Shown here one piece after another: positions 1-11,656 of a DNA stretch of 51,868 nt (the first letter of the stretch is position 1; the number at the start of each line of letters is the position of its first letter). Below the pieces are notes generated by a model, which was not told the origin of the DNA, made no database searches, and saw only the letters and a list, made by a program, of their open reading frames with translations. The position numbers and the translations under genes were made by a program. This DNA comes from an uncultured Prevotellaceae bacterium (lineage in GTDB: Bacteria; Bacteroidota; Bacteroidia; Bacteroidales; Muribaculaceae), in the NCBI GenBank assembly GCA_947306175.1, contig CAMZFV010000003.1, positions 1-51,868 on the forward strand, written 5' to 3'.

Positions 1-1
1 G

Positions 2-151
2 CATCGCGCCCCTATTCACAGACGAATTTTGGGTGACGCAATGACGAAGTCAGGACTCAACGAGCGCCTGATGTCCACCCATCCCGCTGGCCCCATCCCC
101 TTGACCACCGCACAATGGCTTCGCCTCATCATCGACGACGAAATGCCGTGA
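2..151 (+). CDS. C-terminal fragment of an unidentified protein, cut by the window edge
   Basis: The frame is open from the first bases to a TGA at 149-151 and gives about 49 residues ending in IIDDEMP. No start codon for the whole gene is inside the window. Codon use looks coding, and a strong hairpin follows at 188-223, which fits the end of a real gene convergent with secA. I do not recognise the family, and no catalytic or targeting motif is visible in the fragment. It could also be chance open frame in GC-rich DNA. Confidence 0.45.
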   Translation, partial: HRAPIHRRILGDAMTKSGLNERLMSTHPAGPIPLTTAQWLRLIIDDEMP

Positions 152-187
152 CTCTTTTACTGCGAATTACACTAATGGAAATAAAGC

Positions 188-223
188 AATCACGCCAGTC
201 TCGACTGTGAGGCTGGCGTGATT
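188..223. terminator. Hairpin between two convergent genes
   Basis: An inverted repeat of 15 nt per arm (188-202 and 209-223, one mismatch) closes a 6-nt loop. It sits between the stop of the fragment at the left edge and the stop of secA, so it could end both transcripts. T-runs beside it are weak (ATTTG on the plus side), so the terminator role is inferred from position and stem strength. Confidence 0.6.
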
Positions 224-246
224 TGTAGTTGGTTGTGGTAAGGCGG

Positions 247-3579
<3,333 letters not shown>

Positions 3580-3639
3580 TTTTTGGTTTGTTGTTGTATG
3601 TATTTATGTTTTTGTTATTATCCAAAATCAACTAAATGG

Positions 3640-3647
3640 CAAAGGTA
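3640..3647 (-). promoter_or_regulatory. secA promoter, -7 element
   Basis: On the minus strand this reads TACCTTTG, an exact match to the Bacteroidetes housekeeping -7 consensus TAnnTTTG, 60 bp upstream of the secA ATG. No clear TTG -33 box is seen at the usual 19-21 bp spacing. Confidence 0.7.
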
Positions 3648-3747
3648 CAATTTTTTAGCCGATTAGCCGCTATGATATAGCGATTTTTAATAGAAAGGAG
3701 TCTTTAAGGGCTTTAAAGACATGAAGGACATCAAGGTCAGAATCACT

Positions 3748-3780
3748 TCTAACTCCTAATTCCTAACTTCTAACTATTTA
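3748..3780 (-). repeat. 7-bp-periodic TTAG tract at the 3' end of the DUF4105 gene
   Basis: Read on the minus strand there are four heptads of the form nTTAGnn in a row. The stop codon TAG of the DUF4105 gene (3774-3776) is the first element of the tract. A small hairpin (3700-3720, GTCTTTAA/TTAAAGAC) lies a little further downstream and might help end transcription. Confidence 0.75.
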
Positions 3781-5012
3781 GAGGTGGGGCCGCGGGTATT
3801 CTGGCTGCCCAGCCACACATTCGTGAGCGAACGCGTGATCAGGGCTGCCATCAGCGGGAAGAAGGCGACGTTGCCCACCTGCGGCTGCCAGGGCCATGCC
3901 AGCATGAGCAGGGCCACGAGAAGTGCATTCAGGGCATGCAGCCAGCGGGCGGCGCCGCGGGTCTTCTTGAACCAGGGCAGTACAGCCAGTAACAGCAACA
4001 GGGGGTGGAGCCATACGATGTTGATGTTGGGCGAGGTGGCCTCGTGGGTCGAGAAGAATATGAGGAAAAGAAGGATGCAGCCTGCAATGCCCCCAGCCGT
4101 AAACAAGATGGTGTCAAACCACCGTGAGACGTCATGGCGGCGCCAGTCACGAACGCTGACGAGCAGGGTCAGCGCTAATACAAGCAAGGCGAATGCCATG
4201 GGTGACAGATACCAGGGTGTGGGAGGCTTGATTTTGCCGTCGGTGCTGGCATCAACTGGCACGGTGGTCGCCCTAACCAACGCCATGGTCGTGTCGCCGT
4301 AATTCACAGTGGCATCAGCGACGGCATCCATCAGCAGCATGGGGATAAACATGGTGGCCCGCTGGTCAAGCACGGTATCGGTGTCCCAACCGAGCACTAG
4401 GTCGATGCCGAAGCGCTCCCACGAGTAGTTGCGGCAATAGTGTGCCAAAATGTCACGATAAGTGACAGTCGTGTCGCTCATCGCGGGATATTGCAGCCCC
4501 TCGCCAGCCGCCATCTCGATGATGTCGCGGGGGCGGGTAGAGCAGTTGTCGCTCAGGAATTTATAACGATAGGTGCAATTCTCGGGTTGTGCGTTGTTCC
4601 ACAGGAACTCTTTCACCATGAGTGCCCTGTCTTGGGGCAGGTTAAGTTCCTGCTCCACCATTCGGCGCCCTTCCATGCCCATAGTGGCGTAAGCCCGCGG
4701 CACAGGGACGCACATATAGTCAGTTTCGCCCAGCATGAATCGCCACATGAACGCGGGAGCCTGAAAGTCAAACACACCGTAGTTGAAGTAAAGGTCAATG
4801 GGGCCTTGCTGGACGCGTATCTCGCTGTGTCCCCAGATGTTGTGCGGCTCACTGCCAGGATAGAAGGTGACAAGACTCACCTTTATGGAGTCCTCCTGCT
4901 CTTGGGCCTGTACAGGTTCAGGGGGTAGGGGAAGTGCGGGTGCAGCTTCAAGTGTACCCGTCGCACACAGGGCACACAACATCGTCAAATATGTTCTCAA
5001 CAACCGTTGCAT
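3774..5012 (-). CDS. DUF4105 (Lnb N-terminal periplasmic domain-like) membrane protein
   Basis: A 412-residue protein with an N-terminal signal peptide (residues 1-23, ending LEA-A). A DUF4105-type extracytoplasmic domain follows at about 38-190, recognisable from TFYPGSEPHNIWGHSEIRV, YFNYGVFDF and the Cys-containing FLSDNCSTRPRD segment. After about residue 270 there are four hydrophobic helices. The same domain is the N-terminal periplasmic part of the lipoprotein transacylase Lnb, so a thiol-dependent lipid or peptide transfer role is possible, but function in Bacteroidetes is not established. The conserved His (WGH) and Cys (DNCS) are candidate active-site residues. The start ATG is 43 bp after the stop of the upstream ATPase gene, so read-through from there is possible. 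Confidence 0.85.
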   Translation of the reverse strand: MQRLLRTYLTMLCALCATGTLEAAPALPLPPEPVQAQEQEDSIKVSLVTFYPGSEPHNIWGHSEIRVQQGPIDLYFNYGVFDFQAPAFMWRFMLGETDYMCVPVPRAYATMGMEGRRMVEQELNLPQDRALMVKEFLWNNAQPENCTYRYKFLSDNCSTRPRDIIEMAAGEGLQYPAMSDTTVTYRDILAHYCRNYSWERFGIDLVLGWDTDTVLDQRATMFIPMLLMDAVADATVNYGDTTMALVRATTVPVDASTDGKIKPPTPWYLSPMAFALLVLALTLLVSVRDWRRHDVSRWFDTILFTAGGIAGCILLFLIFFSTHEATSPNINIVWLHPLLLLLAVLPWFKKTRGAARWLHALNALLVALLMLAWPWQPQVGNVAFFPLMAALITRSLTNVWLGSQNTRGPTSK

Positions 5013-5054
5013 CTATATATTAATGTATAAGCAAAAACAATGCCAATCTCACAA

Positions 5055-6365
5055 TCACATATCCTCAAGAGATAACCCACGGCTCTGAATGCAATATTCA
5101 CCGAATTCCCGTGGCAGACAACTGATTTTGTTATTCAGTTCGGCCAAGCTGATTTTATGACGGTTTCGCTTGATTTCGGCAATGACGCAGTGTTTATCAA
5201 ATTCATTAATCGCAATCATGTCGATTTCATGTAGGCCTTTACGATCCCACCAGTTGCCGATGCGTGTGTATTGGCCACTTTCCATATATTTGGAATGGAA
5301 ATAACTTTCAAGCGTTTTGCCCGTGAATTCCTCGTAATGTTCGTCAATGTATCTGCGCAGTAGGTTCAATTGCTGACTCTCAATAAGGTTCTGGTAAGGG
5401 TGAATGAAACGGAACCAGTAGCGAAGGAAAGGATCGTTGATTTGCCAGCGAATGTTGCGATTGCCGGGTTTGCTGAGCAATGGCACATTCTTGCTGATTA
5501 GTGCATACTCTTGGGATAGATTGTTCAGGTATGCCCCAGTGTTCTTGCCTATTATGCTGTCAATAGCGGTCTGTGAAGTTTTGCCGTTGGCTATGAGTTC
5601 CATAATGGCAAAGTAGGTGCCATAGTCCCGTCCAAATTCTGAGAGAAGCATTTCTGTGCCTTCGGTCAACATGGGCGAATCATTGGAGAGCGCATAATCC
5701 AGTATCTTTTTCTTGCTAGTGGCACCGGCATCCATTAGCAGGGAAACATATTTGGCCACACCACCAGTCATCATGTAGAGGCAAAGCAAGTCTTCTGGAG
5801 TGTAATTCGGATTATAATCCCTGAGAATGGTCTTAAGAGTAGATGGGCCAAAGGGCAGAAGTCTTATGGCAGAATCACGGCGTCCGTATAGGGGCTCATC
5901 ACTGTTATCAAAGATGCGTTTCATCATCGAATAGATGGAGCCGCACAAAATCAGATTCACGTGAGTGCTATCCTTGTACCTATCCCAGATGTCTTGAATC
6001 ATGCTGGGGATGGCCTTATTAACATTCAGCAGATTTTGGAACTCATCGATAATAATGGTGTAGTTATTTTCCCTTCCGTAGGCCATCAGATTCTCAAATA
6101 GTTGCCCAAAACTGGTGACCTGTCCGTAAATGTTGAGCCCCAAATCACGTTCGGCTTGGCGTTGAATCCGCTGGCATAGCATCTGCTCGTTGTCCTTGGG
6201 AATATAGATATATAAATATCTATTTCCTTCGACGCTTTTGAGCAATAATGATGTTTTGCCCACCCGACGCCGACCGATAAGGGTTGTCATCACTGAGCCG
6301 CGGGATGACTGCTCCCAATTCTTTTGGAGTATGGCTAACTCTTTTTCTCGATTATAGAACTTCAT
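5055..6365 (-). CDS. AAA+ ATPase with C-terminal nuclease-like domain (DUF234 type)
   Basis: About 436 residues from the ATG at 6365. An in-frame TTG at 6380 is the only earlier option, and the ATG gives the typical family N-terminus MKFYNREKELAIL. Walker A is GRRRVGKTSLL at about 30-40 and Walker B is YTIIIDEFQNLL. A winged-helix-like region follows. The C-terminus has HEIDMIA followed by AEIKRN, which fits the D..ExK core of PD-(D/E)xK nucleases. The family is abundant in Bacteroidetes and archaea, but its physiological role is not established. The gene has its own promoter at 6429-6461 and direct repeats in the leader. It lies between rodA and the DUF4105 gene without an obvious functional link. 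Confidence 0.88.
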   Translation of the reverse strand: MKFYNREKELAILQKNWEQSSRGSVMTTLIGRRRVGKTSLLLKSVEGNRYLYIYIPKDNEQMLCQRIQRQAERDLGLNIYGQVTSFGQLFENLMAYGRENNYTIIIDEFQNLLNVNKAIPSMIQDIWDRYKDSTHVNLILCGSIYSMMKRIFDNSDEPLYGRRDSAIRLLPFGPSTLKTILRDYNPNYTPEDLLCLYMMTGGVAKYVSLLMDAGATSKKKILDYALSNDSPMLTEGTEMLLSEFGRDYGTYFAIMELIANGKTSQTAIDSIIGKNTGAYLNNLSQEYALISKNVPLLSKPGNRNIRWQINDPFLRYWFRFIHPYQNLIESQQLNLLRRYIDEHYEEFTGKTLESYFHSKYMESGQYTRIGNWWDRKGLHEIDMIAINEFDKHCVIAEIKRNRHKISLAELNNKISCLPREFGEYCIQSRGLSLEDM

Positions 6366-6392
6366 AATCAATCGCTGCAATTAATATAATAG

Positions 6393-6419
6393 CCATTAAA
6401 TTAACTTCCATTAAATTAA
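6393..6419. repeat. Two direct CCATTAAATTAA repeats in the ATPase leader
   Basis: The 12-mer CCATTAAATTAA occurs at 6393-6404 and again at 6408-6419, spaced 15 bp apart, directly between the -7 box (6429-6436) and the ATPase start at 6365. The position would suit an operator. That role is inference. Confidence 0.5.
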
Positions 6420-6428
6420 TGACGGTTA

Positions 6429-6461
6429 CAAAGATACAATGGTTTTATGATACCAACCAAA
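6429..6461 (-). promoter_or_regulatory. Promoter of the 5055-6365 ATPase
   Basis: On the minus strand the -33 TTTG (6458-6461) and the -7 TATCTTTG (6429-6436) are separated by 21 bp, matching the Bacteroidetes vegetative promoter. Confidence 0.7.
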
Positions 6462-6497
6462 TTTTTTACTGTAAATCTTTTATATCGAGCATATTTC

Positions 6498-6538
6498 TTT
6501 CATTGCGAACTCTTCGCAACGAACTTTTCGCAATGAAA
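6498..6538. repeat. Perfect 12-bp inverted repeat built on a 14-bp tandem duplication
   Basis: The arms TTTCATTGCGAA (6498-6509) and TTCGCAATGAAA (6527-6538) are exact complements. Inside them the 14-mer CGAACTCTTCGCAA (6506-6519) is repeated at 6520-6533 with one change. It lies between rodA and the ATPase promoter. It may be the rodA 3' hairpin or an operator for the ATPase. No T-run follows on the rodA strand. Confidence 0.6.
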
Positions 6539-6630
6539 AAAGGTGTTGACATCGTTGTTGGGGGCAGGAAGCGGATGCTATTGTATTTTTTGTATTCATT
6601 GTTTTCCTTTTCGTTGTTTTCCTGTGGTGA

Positions 6631-8100
6631 TTACCAGGAGCCGTAGGCTTGGCGGTCGGCGTCGATGCGTAGGAGGATGAAGAGTAGGATGGTGAAACCC
6701 CATAGCGAAGAGCCGCCGTAACTGAAGAACGGTAACGGGATGCCGATGACGGGGCATAGCCCGATGACCATACCAATATTGATGGCCAGGTGGAAAATCA
6801 GATAGGACGCGACGCAATAGGCATAGACTCGTGCAAAGGTCGAGTGGTTGCGCTCGGCTATGGTGATAATGCGCAGGATCAGTGCCAGGAACAGTACGAG
6901 AACCGCCACACTGCCCACAAATCCCTGTTCCTCGCCGATGGTGCAGTAGATGAAGTCGGTGTGCTGCTCGGGCACATACTTGAGTTTGGTCTGGGTGCCG
7001 TTCAGGAAGCCCTTGCCCGTCAAACCGCCACTGCCGATGGCAATTTTGCTCTGATTGACGTTATAGCCTGCTCCGCGAGGGTCATCGGCAATGCCTAGGG
7101 TGACCATGATGCGTTTCTGCTGATGCGGCTCCAGCACCTTGTTGAACGCGTAGCTTACCGTGAATATAAAGACGAGTGAGGCAGCGGCAAAGCAGATGGT
7201 GATGAGCACCTTCTTGAGGTCATCATGCAACATGCCGTAGAGCAGATAGACCAGCGACAGGATGATGACCGGCAGGAAGAAAGCGTAGCCATTGACATGC
7301 ACGCCTGCCAGTGTGAGGCCTCCAGCGATAACGCCTGTGGCCAGATACCACAACAATACATTGCGCCCCAGGATCCACGAGCGGCAATAGACCAGCAACA
7401 TGCCCACGACCAGTGCCATCATCAGGATAAAGGCGATGAACATGCCCAGGGGGATGCTCATGATCGTGATAGCGGCAAACTTGAGCACCACAACGAAATA
7501 CACTACCGCCATCAAGGCCGCAAACAGCACAAAACCCGACATACCCTCGCGGTAGAGGACGAATATCAGCGACGTGTAAACCAGTGCAGAACCAGTCTCC
7601 CGTTCCAAAATGATGCACAGGATGGGCAACAGGATGATTCCGATGGCAATGGCATAATTGCGCCAACCGTTGAGCGTAAAGCCGTAGGTGCTGAAGAGTT
7701 TTGCCAGGGCCAGCGCGGTCGCCGCCTTGGCAAATTCAGCGGGTTGCAGGCTCACGGGACCGAATACCAACCATGAACGCGAACCTTTGATATCGGGCGC
7801 GACGAAGATGGTGACGATCAATAGTAGTATCATGAACCCGTAGATGGGGTAGGCGTAGGCCTCATAGATGCGCTTGTCGATCAGCAGCAGCGAGAAACCG
7901 ATGAGGAACGAGAGACCCGCCCACAGGAACTGCTTGCCCGAGAACTCGCTCAGGTCAAACATGCTCGCCTTGTCATAGTCGTAAGTAGCGGCATAGATGC
8001 TCACCGCGCCTGCGACGACCATGATGAGGTAGAGGACGATCGTGAACCAGTCCACTGACCTCAATAGGTTGGTATTCTCATCTTCATTCCTGATTTCCAT
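6631..8100 (-). CDS. rodA: Rod-shape peptidoglycan glycosyltransferase RodA (SEDS family)
   Basis: RodA polymerises lipid II into glycan strands in the inner membrane together with PBP2 in the elongasome. The 489-residue product has about ten hydrophobic helices and the SEDS hallmarks PAEFAKAATALALAK and the C-terminal IGIPLPFFSYGGSS. The start MEIRNEDENT at 8100 is preferred over the upstream in-frame ATG at 8190, because that extension lies inside mrdA and encodes only Pro/Arg-rich sequence. The gene overlaps the end of mrdA by 17 bp, so translational coupling is likely. It is the last gene of the mreBCD-mrdA-rodA operon. Confidence 0.95.
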   Translation of the reverse strand: MEIRNEDENTNLLRSVDWFTIVLYLIMVVAGAVSIYAATYDYDKASMFDLSEFSGKQFLWAGLSFLIGFSLLLIDKRIYEAYAYPIYGFMILLLIVTIFVAPDIKGSRSWLVFGPVSLQPAEFAKAATALALAKLFSTYGFTLNGWRNYAIAIGIILLPILCIILERETGSALVYTSLIFVLYREGMSGFVLFAALMAVVYFVVVLKFAAITIMSIPLGMFIAFILMMALVVGMLLVYCRSWILGRNVLLWYLATGVIAGGLTLAGVHVNGYAFFLPVIILSLVYLLYGMLHDDLKKVLITICFAAASLVFIFTVSYAFNKVLEPHQQKRIMVTLGIADDPRGAGYNVNQSKIAIGSGGLTGKGFLNGTQTKLKYVPEQHTDFIYCTIGEEQGFVGSVAVLVLFLALILRIITIAERNHSTFARVYAYCVASYLIFHLAINIGMVIGLCPVIGIPLPFFSYGGSSLWGFTILLFILLRIDADRQAYGSW

Positions 8101-10012
8101 CGCTTGAAACGGGTTTTGTTGACGGTTTGGTCTTATTGTTGTCGGCCTGGGTGCCGGTAGTGGAAGTTTTCTTTGCCTTGGGGTAGGCAATGGTGTGGCG
8201 GCTGGCCATCGCGCGGCCTTGGGCCTGCAGGCCTGCAGAGTTGCCGCGCAGGTAGCGCTGGATCATCAAGGCTCCGATGGGAACACCGAAGGCGGCGCCA
8301 AAGCCCGCGTTCTCGACATAGACGCATACAGCGATTTTGGGATTGTTCATCGGTGCAAATCCCATGAATACCGAGTGATCACGACCATGTGGGTTCTGGG
8401 CCGTTCCCGTCTTGCCGCACACGTCCAGGCCTGGGATGTTGGCACGGGTACAAGTGCCTCCCAACACAGCCATGCGCATGCCCTCGACGATGTCGTTATA
8501 GTAACTCTTATCGATGTCGGTATCGTGGCGTTCCAGGTTTTTCTTGAGCACGCCGACACCCTCGATGTTCTTGACCACATGGGGGGTGATGTAGTAGCCG
8601 CGGTTGGCGATGGTGGCGCTCAGGTTGGCGATCTGGAGCGGCGTGGCAAGGATTTCGCCCTGACCGATGGCGTCGCTGATGATGGTCTGGCCTACCCACT
8701 GGCCGGCACCGTAGATTTTGTCATAGAATGCGGTGTTGGGGATAAAGCCACGGCTCTCTCCTGGCATGTCGATGCCCAGTTTGTAGCCATAGCCCATCGA
8801 TACCATGTGGTTTTTCCACACTTCAAAGGCTTTGCCCGTCGAACCATACTTGGAGCGCTTATCCATCATGTACTTGAAGCCCCAGCAGAAGTAGGCGTTG
8901 CATGAGGTCTGCAAGGCGGGTTTGAGATTGATGGGGGAACCGTGGCCGTGGCACCCCACGCGCAGGCCCGCATTGACATAGCCGCGATGACACGGGAACA
9001 TGGTGCTGGTCGTGATGATGCCCTCGTCAAGGAAAATCAGGCCCTGGGTGGGCTTGAAGGTCGAGCCTGGAGGATAGGCCGCCATGATGGAGCGGTCATA
9101 CAGTGGCTTGAGGCGGTTGTTGACCAGGTCGCGGTAATGCTTGCCGCGCTCCTTACCCATGAGCAGAGCCGGGTCGTAGGTCGGACTGGATACCAGTGCC
9201 AGGATCTCGCCCGTCTTGGGCTCGATGCACACGATAGCACCCACCTTACCCTGCATCAGCAGTTCGCCATAGGCTTGCAGTTCGATGTCGATACTCAACT
9301 TCAGGTTATTGCCGGCGACAGGCGACACGTCATCGGCGCCGTCGTTATAGTGGCCCTTAATCTTGCCAGTTGCGTCACGGATGAGGATTTCCTTTCCCTT
9401 GATGCCGCGCAGCCAGTTCTCGTAACTCTTCTCGATGCCCAAGTCGCCCGTGTAGTCGCCGGGGCGGTAGTAGTCGTCATTCTCAATGTCGCGGGCGTTG
9501 ACCTCGCGGATGTCGCCCAGCACATTGGCGGCGACAGGGTAGTTATACTGGCGCAGAATGCGCTGTACGACGTAGAACCCCGGGAAACGGTAAAGTTTCT
9601 CCTGCAAGCGACCGTAATCCTCAGGCGTGAGGTGGTTCATGAACACCTGTTGGGTGAAGGCCGAGTAATTGCGGCTTTTTCTCATCTCCTCCCAACGTTT
9701 ATCAAACTCGCTGCGGCTGATCTGCAGCGTGTTGCAGAAGTCGATGGTGTCAAACGGGATCACATCCTTGGGGATCATGACCAGGTCATACTCAGGGGTG
9801 TTATACACCACGAGTTTACCGTTGCGGTCATAGATGAGGCCACGCGACGGATAGATCACCTTCTCCATGAAGGCGTTGTTGTCGGCATGGGCTTTGTAGG
9901 TGTTGTCCAGCAGTTGCAGCTGCACCAGGCGGATGATATAGATGATGACAATCACCACGATAAAGCCGCCGATGACCAGCTTGCGCTTCTCGAGGTTATA
10001 ATCTTTTCTCAC
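8084..10012 (-). CDS. mrdA: Penicillin-binding protein 2 (class B transpeptidase)
   Basis: PBP2 cross-links peptidoglycan during lateral growth. The 642-residue protein has a short cytoplasmic start, one transmembrane helix at about 12-30, a dimerisation/pedestal domain at about 50-220 (PSRGLIYDRNG) and a transpeptidase domain. The catalytic SxxK is in PPGSTFKP (Ser about 317), the SxN is in QTSCNAYF, and the KTG is in CGKTGTAQNPHG. A Lys/Thr/Ser-rich tail of about 40 residues follows the catalytic domain. The gene overlaps mreD by 17 bp upstream and rodA by 17 bp downstream, which is the typical tightly packed elongasome operon. Confidence 0.96.
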   Translation of the reverse strand: MRKDYNLEKRKLVIGGFIVVIVIIYIIRLVQLQLLDNTYKAHADNNAFMEKVIYPSRGLIYDRNGKLVVYNTPEYDLVMIPKDVIPFDTIDFCNTLQISRSEFDKRWEEMRKSRNYSAFTQQVFMNHLTPEDYGRLQEKLYRFPGFYVVQRILRQYNYPVAANVLGDIREVNARDIENDDYYRPGDYTGDLGIEKSYENWLRGIKGKEILIRDATGKIKGHYNDGADDVSPVAGNNLKLSIDIELQAYGELLMQGKVGAIVCIEPKTGEILALVSSPTYDPALLMGKERGKHYRDLVNNRLKPLYDRSIMAAYPPGSTFKPTQGLIFLDEGIITTSTMFPCHRGYVNAGLRVGCHGHGSPINLKPALQTSCNAYFCWGFKYMMDKRSKYGSTGKAFEVWKNHMVSMGYGYKLGIDMPGESRGFIPNTAFYDKIYGAGQWVGQTIISDAIGQGEILATPLQIANLSATIANRGYYITPHVVKNIEGVGVLKKNLERHDTDIDKSYYNDIVEGMRMAVLGGTCTRANIPGLDVCGKTGTAQNPHGRDHSVFMGFAPMNNPKIAVCVYVENAGFGAAFGVPIGALMIQRYLRGNSAGLQAQGRAMASRHTIAYPKAKKTSTTGTQADNNKTKPSTKPVSSDGNQE

Positions 10013-10514
10013 GGCGTGTGCTCACTAAACTGTCCAACCCGAATATGATGATGATCGACAAAACGCTGCTGGCGGCGATGCGGGCAAGCGTGAGCACAAT
10101 ATTGTGCAACGTGAAAGCCTGGATCAGGAAGATGAGACCGCAATACAGGGTCACGAGCGTGCCCATGTACTTGAAATAGTCGCCAACGCCCATCGAGTCC
10201 ACCGAGGGGATGGGGACATTCATGTCGGTCTCGCGCGAGACAAACAGGTTGAACACGGGGCGCCTGACTGCTGCCAGAATGGTGCAGGCCAGCGAGTTCA
10301 TGCCCGGGGTGTTGTTGAAGATATCCATGATCAGGCCCGTGAAGAAGGCAATGGTCAACACCCATCCGCCATGCAGATTAACGGGCAGGCGCAGGATCAG
10401 GTAGATGAACACAATGGGCATGGCCACGTTGAACAACACAATCTTGTTGCACACCAGCTGCAGCACCATGAGCACCAGGAAGAGCAATATGAACTGGATT
10501 ACGGTCTTTGTCAT
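9996..10514 (-). CDS. mreD: Rod shape-determining membrane protein MreD
   Basis: A 172-residue polytopic inner-membrane protein with five to six hydrophobic segments, in the mreD position between mreC and mrdA. MreD links cytoplasmic MreB to periplasmic MreC and the PBP2/RodA synthase. Sequence conservation in this family is low, so the call rests on size, topology and gene order. NTPGMNSLACTILA matches the family's conserved central loop. Its ATG overlaps the mreC stop by 4 bp and its 3' end overlaps the mrdA start, indicating coupled translation. Confidence 0.9.
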   Translation of the reverse strand: MTKTVIQFILLFLVLMVLQLVCNKIVLFNVAMPIVFIYLILRLPVNLHGGWVLTIAFFTGLIMDIFNNTPGMNSLACTILAAVRRPVFNLFVSRETDMNVPIPSVDSMGVGDYFKYMGTLVTLYCGLIFLIQAFTLHNIVLTLARIAASSVLSIIIIFGLDSLVSTRREKRL

Positions 10515-11560
10515 GGCTGCTCTCCTCCTTGATTATCTGGTTGCTCGGGTGTCGGGACTGGCTGGGCTGGTTGGGCCGGTTGTTGTATGGGCTGAACAGG
10601 CTGTGCAGGTGGAGTCGGTTGCTGAGCGGGCTTCTCGGCTTTGTTGGCTTGCTCCTGCGAGGGAACGACATCAACAATCTCGGGCTTGAGTTCGGGACGC
10701 ATTTGGATGTTGGCAGCGGTATCGATACCCAACTCTGCTCGACGCAATGCGTCAACCTGCTCCTTCATGCTGTTGGTGATGATGCGTACGTTGCTCAGCT
10801 GGCTGAAGTTGGTCGTCAGCCTGACGCGCAACGATGTAAAGCTGTCGGTTGTGCCTCGTGCAAGGCCCTCGACAATACCCACAACGATGCCCGGGGGAAA
10901 TACGGCCGAATAGCCGCTGGTGACGATCGTGTCGCCCTTCTGATACTTGACATGTTTGGGTAACTCCTCAAGCACGGCATAGCGCGGGCTCTTGCCGTCC
11001 CACACCAGACTGCCGAAGAAGTCGTTTTTGCGCAGCTTGCACGAGAGCCTCATGTGCGGATTGAGCAACGATACCACGCGTGCGGCATGAGGACCCACCA
11101 CATTGACGATGCCCACTACGCCGTTCTGGTCGATGACGCCCATCTCGGGACGGATGCCGTCAATAAAACCCCGGTCGATGGTGATGTAGTTGTTGGGCTG
11201 GGCGATGCTGTTGCTGATGACCTGGGCCATCACAAAGTCATATTGCCGCAACGCGGGCTGCCGTAACGAATCGGGAGACTGCAACTCCAGTTGGCCGAGT
11301 TGGCCTTTCAGCTCAATCAATTCCATCTCCAGGGCGGCGTTACGTTCCTGAAGGCTCTCGTTGATGTCCTTCAGGTGGAAATAGGACGTGACGCTATTGA
11401 ACGCCTTATAGACCGTGGCACTCAGTGAGTTGGCCGAGGTCAGATAGACGCTCTGCTGGTAAGGGTTATCCTTAAACAGCAGCACGAGGCTCAATATCAC
11501 ATAGATTGCGAAAATGAACCACGCACTGTGTTTGACGAAAAAGTTGAGCAGATTGTTCAT
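10511..11560 (-). CDS. mreC: Rod shape-determining protein MreC with a Pro/Gln-rich tail
   Basis: MreC is a periplasmic scaffold anchored by one N-terminal helix (about residues 10-28) that activates PBP2. The 349-residue protein has a coiled-coil at about 65-95 (DINESLQERNAALEMELIEL) and then the two beta-barrel MreC core, with DRGFIDGIRPEMGVIDQNGV and SGYSAVFPPGIVVGIV. After about residue 280 the protein becomes a low-complexity Pro/Gln/Ala tail. A tail of this kind is not part of the conserved MreC fold and is probably disordered. It is separated from mreB by 96 bp that are almost entirely a TTAG repeat hairpin. Confidence 0.95.
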   Translation of the reverse strand: MNNLLNFFVKHSAWFIFAIYVILSLVLLFKDNPYQQSVYLTSANSLSATVYKAFNSVTSYFHLKDINESLQERNAALEMELIELKGQLGQLELQSPDSLRQPALRQYDFVMAQVISNSIAQPNNYITIDRGFIDGIRPEMGVIDQNGVVGIVNVVGPHAARVVSLLNPHMRLSCKLRKNDFFGSLVWDGKSPRYAVLEELPKHVKYQKGDTIVTSGYSAVFPPGIVVGIVEGLARGTTDSFTSLRVRLTTNFSQLSNVRIITNSMKEQVDALRRAELGIDTAANIQMRPELKPEIVDVVPSQEQANKAEKPAQQPTPPAQPVQPIQQPAQPAQPVPTPEQPDNQGGEQP

Positions 11561-11567
11561 CGTGCCT

Positions 11568-11652
11568 TTAGGCGTTCAGGTTTTAGGTTTTAGGCGTTAG
11601 GCTTTAGGTGCGGATGCCTCCTAATGCCTAATACCTAAAGCCTAATGCCTTA
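11568..11652. repeat. TTAG heptad tract arranged as an inverted repeat around GCGGATGCC
   Basis: The left arm has consecutive heptads with TTAGG. The centre is GCGGATGCC (about 11609-11617). The right arm has the complementary CCTAAn heptads, so RNA of either strand could fold into a long imperfect hairpin. It fills nearly the whole mreB-mreC gap. If the operon is cotranscribed, the hairpin would lie in the message between them and could attenuate expression of mreC and the genes after it. Confidence 0.8.
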
Positions 11653-11656
11653 AGAA

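Noticed and set aside
6419..6646. Open frame of 75 codons between the ATPase and rodA
   Set aside because: It runs through the ATPase promoter and the hairpin, and its end is antisense to the rodA C-terminus.
8101..8190. N-terminal extension of RodA to the ATG at 8190
   Set aside because: The extra 30 residues are Pro/Arg-rich out-of-frame mrdA sequence. RodA proteins begin near MEIRN.
8195..10048. Plus-strand frames opposite mrdA and mreD
   Set aside because: The minus strand carries all class B PBP motifs. The antisense products are composition artefacts.
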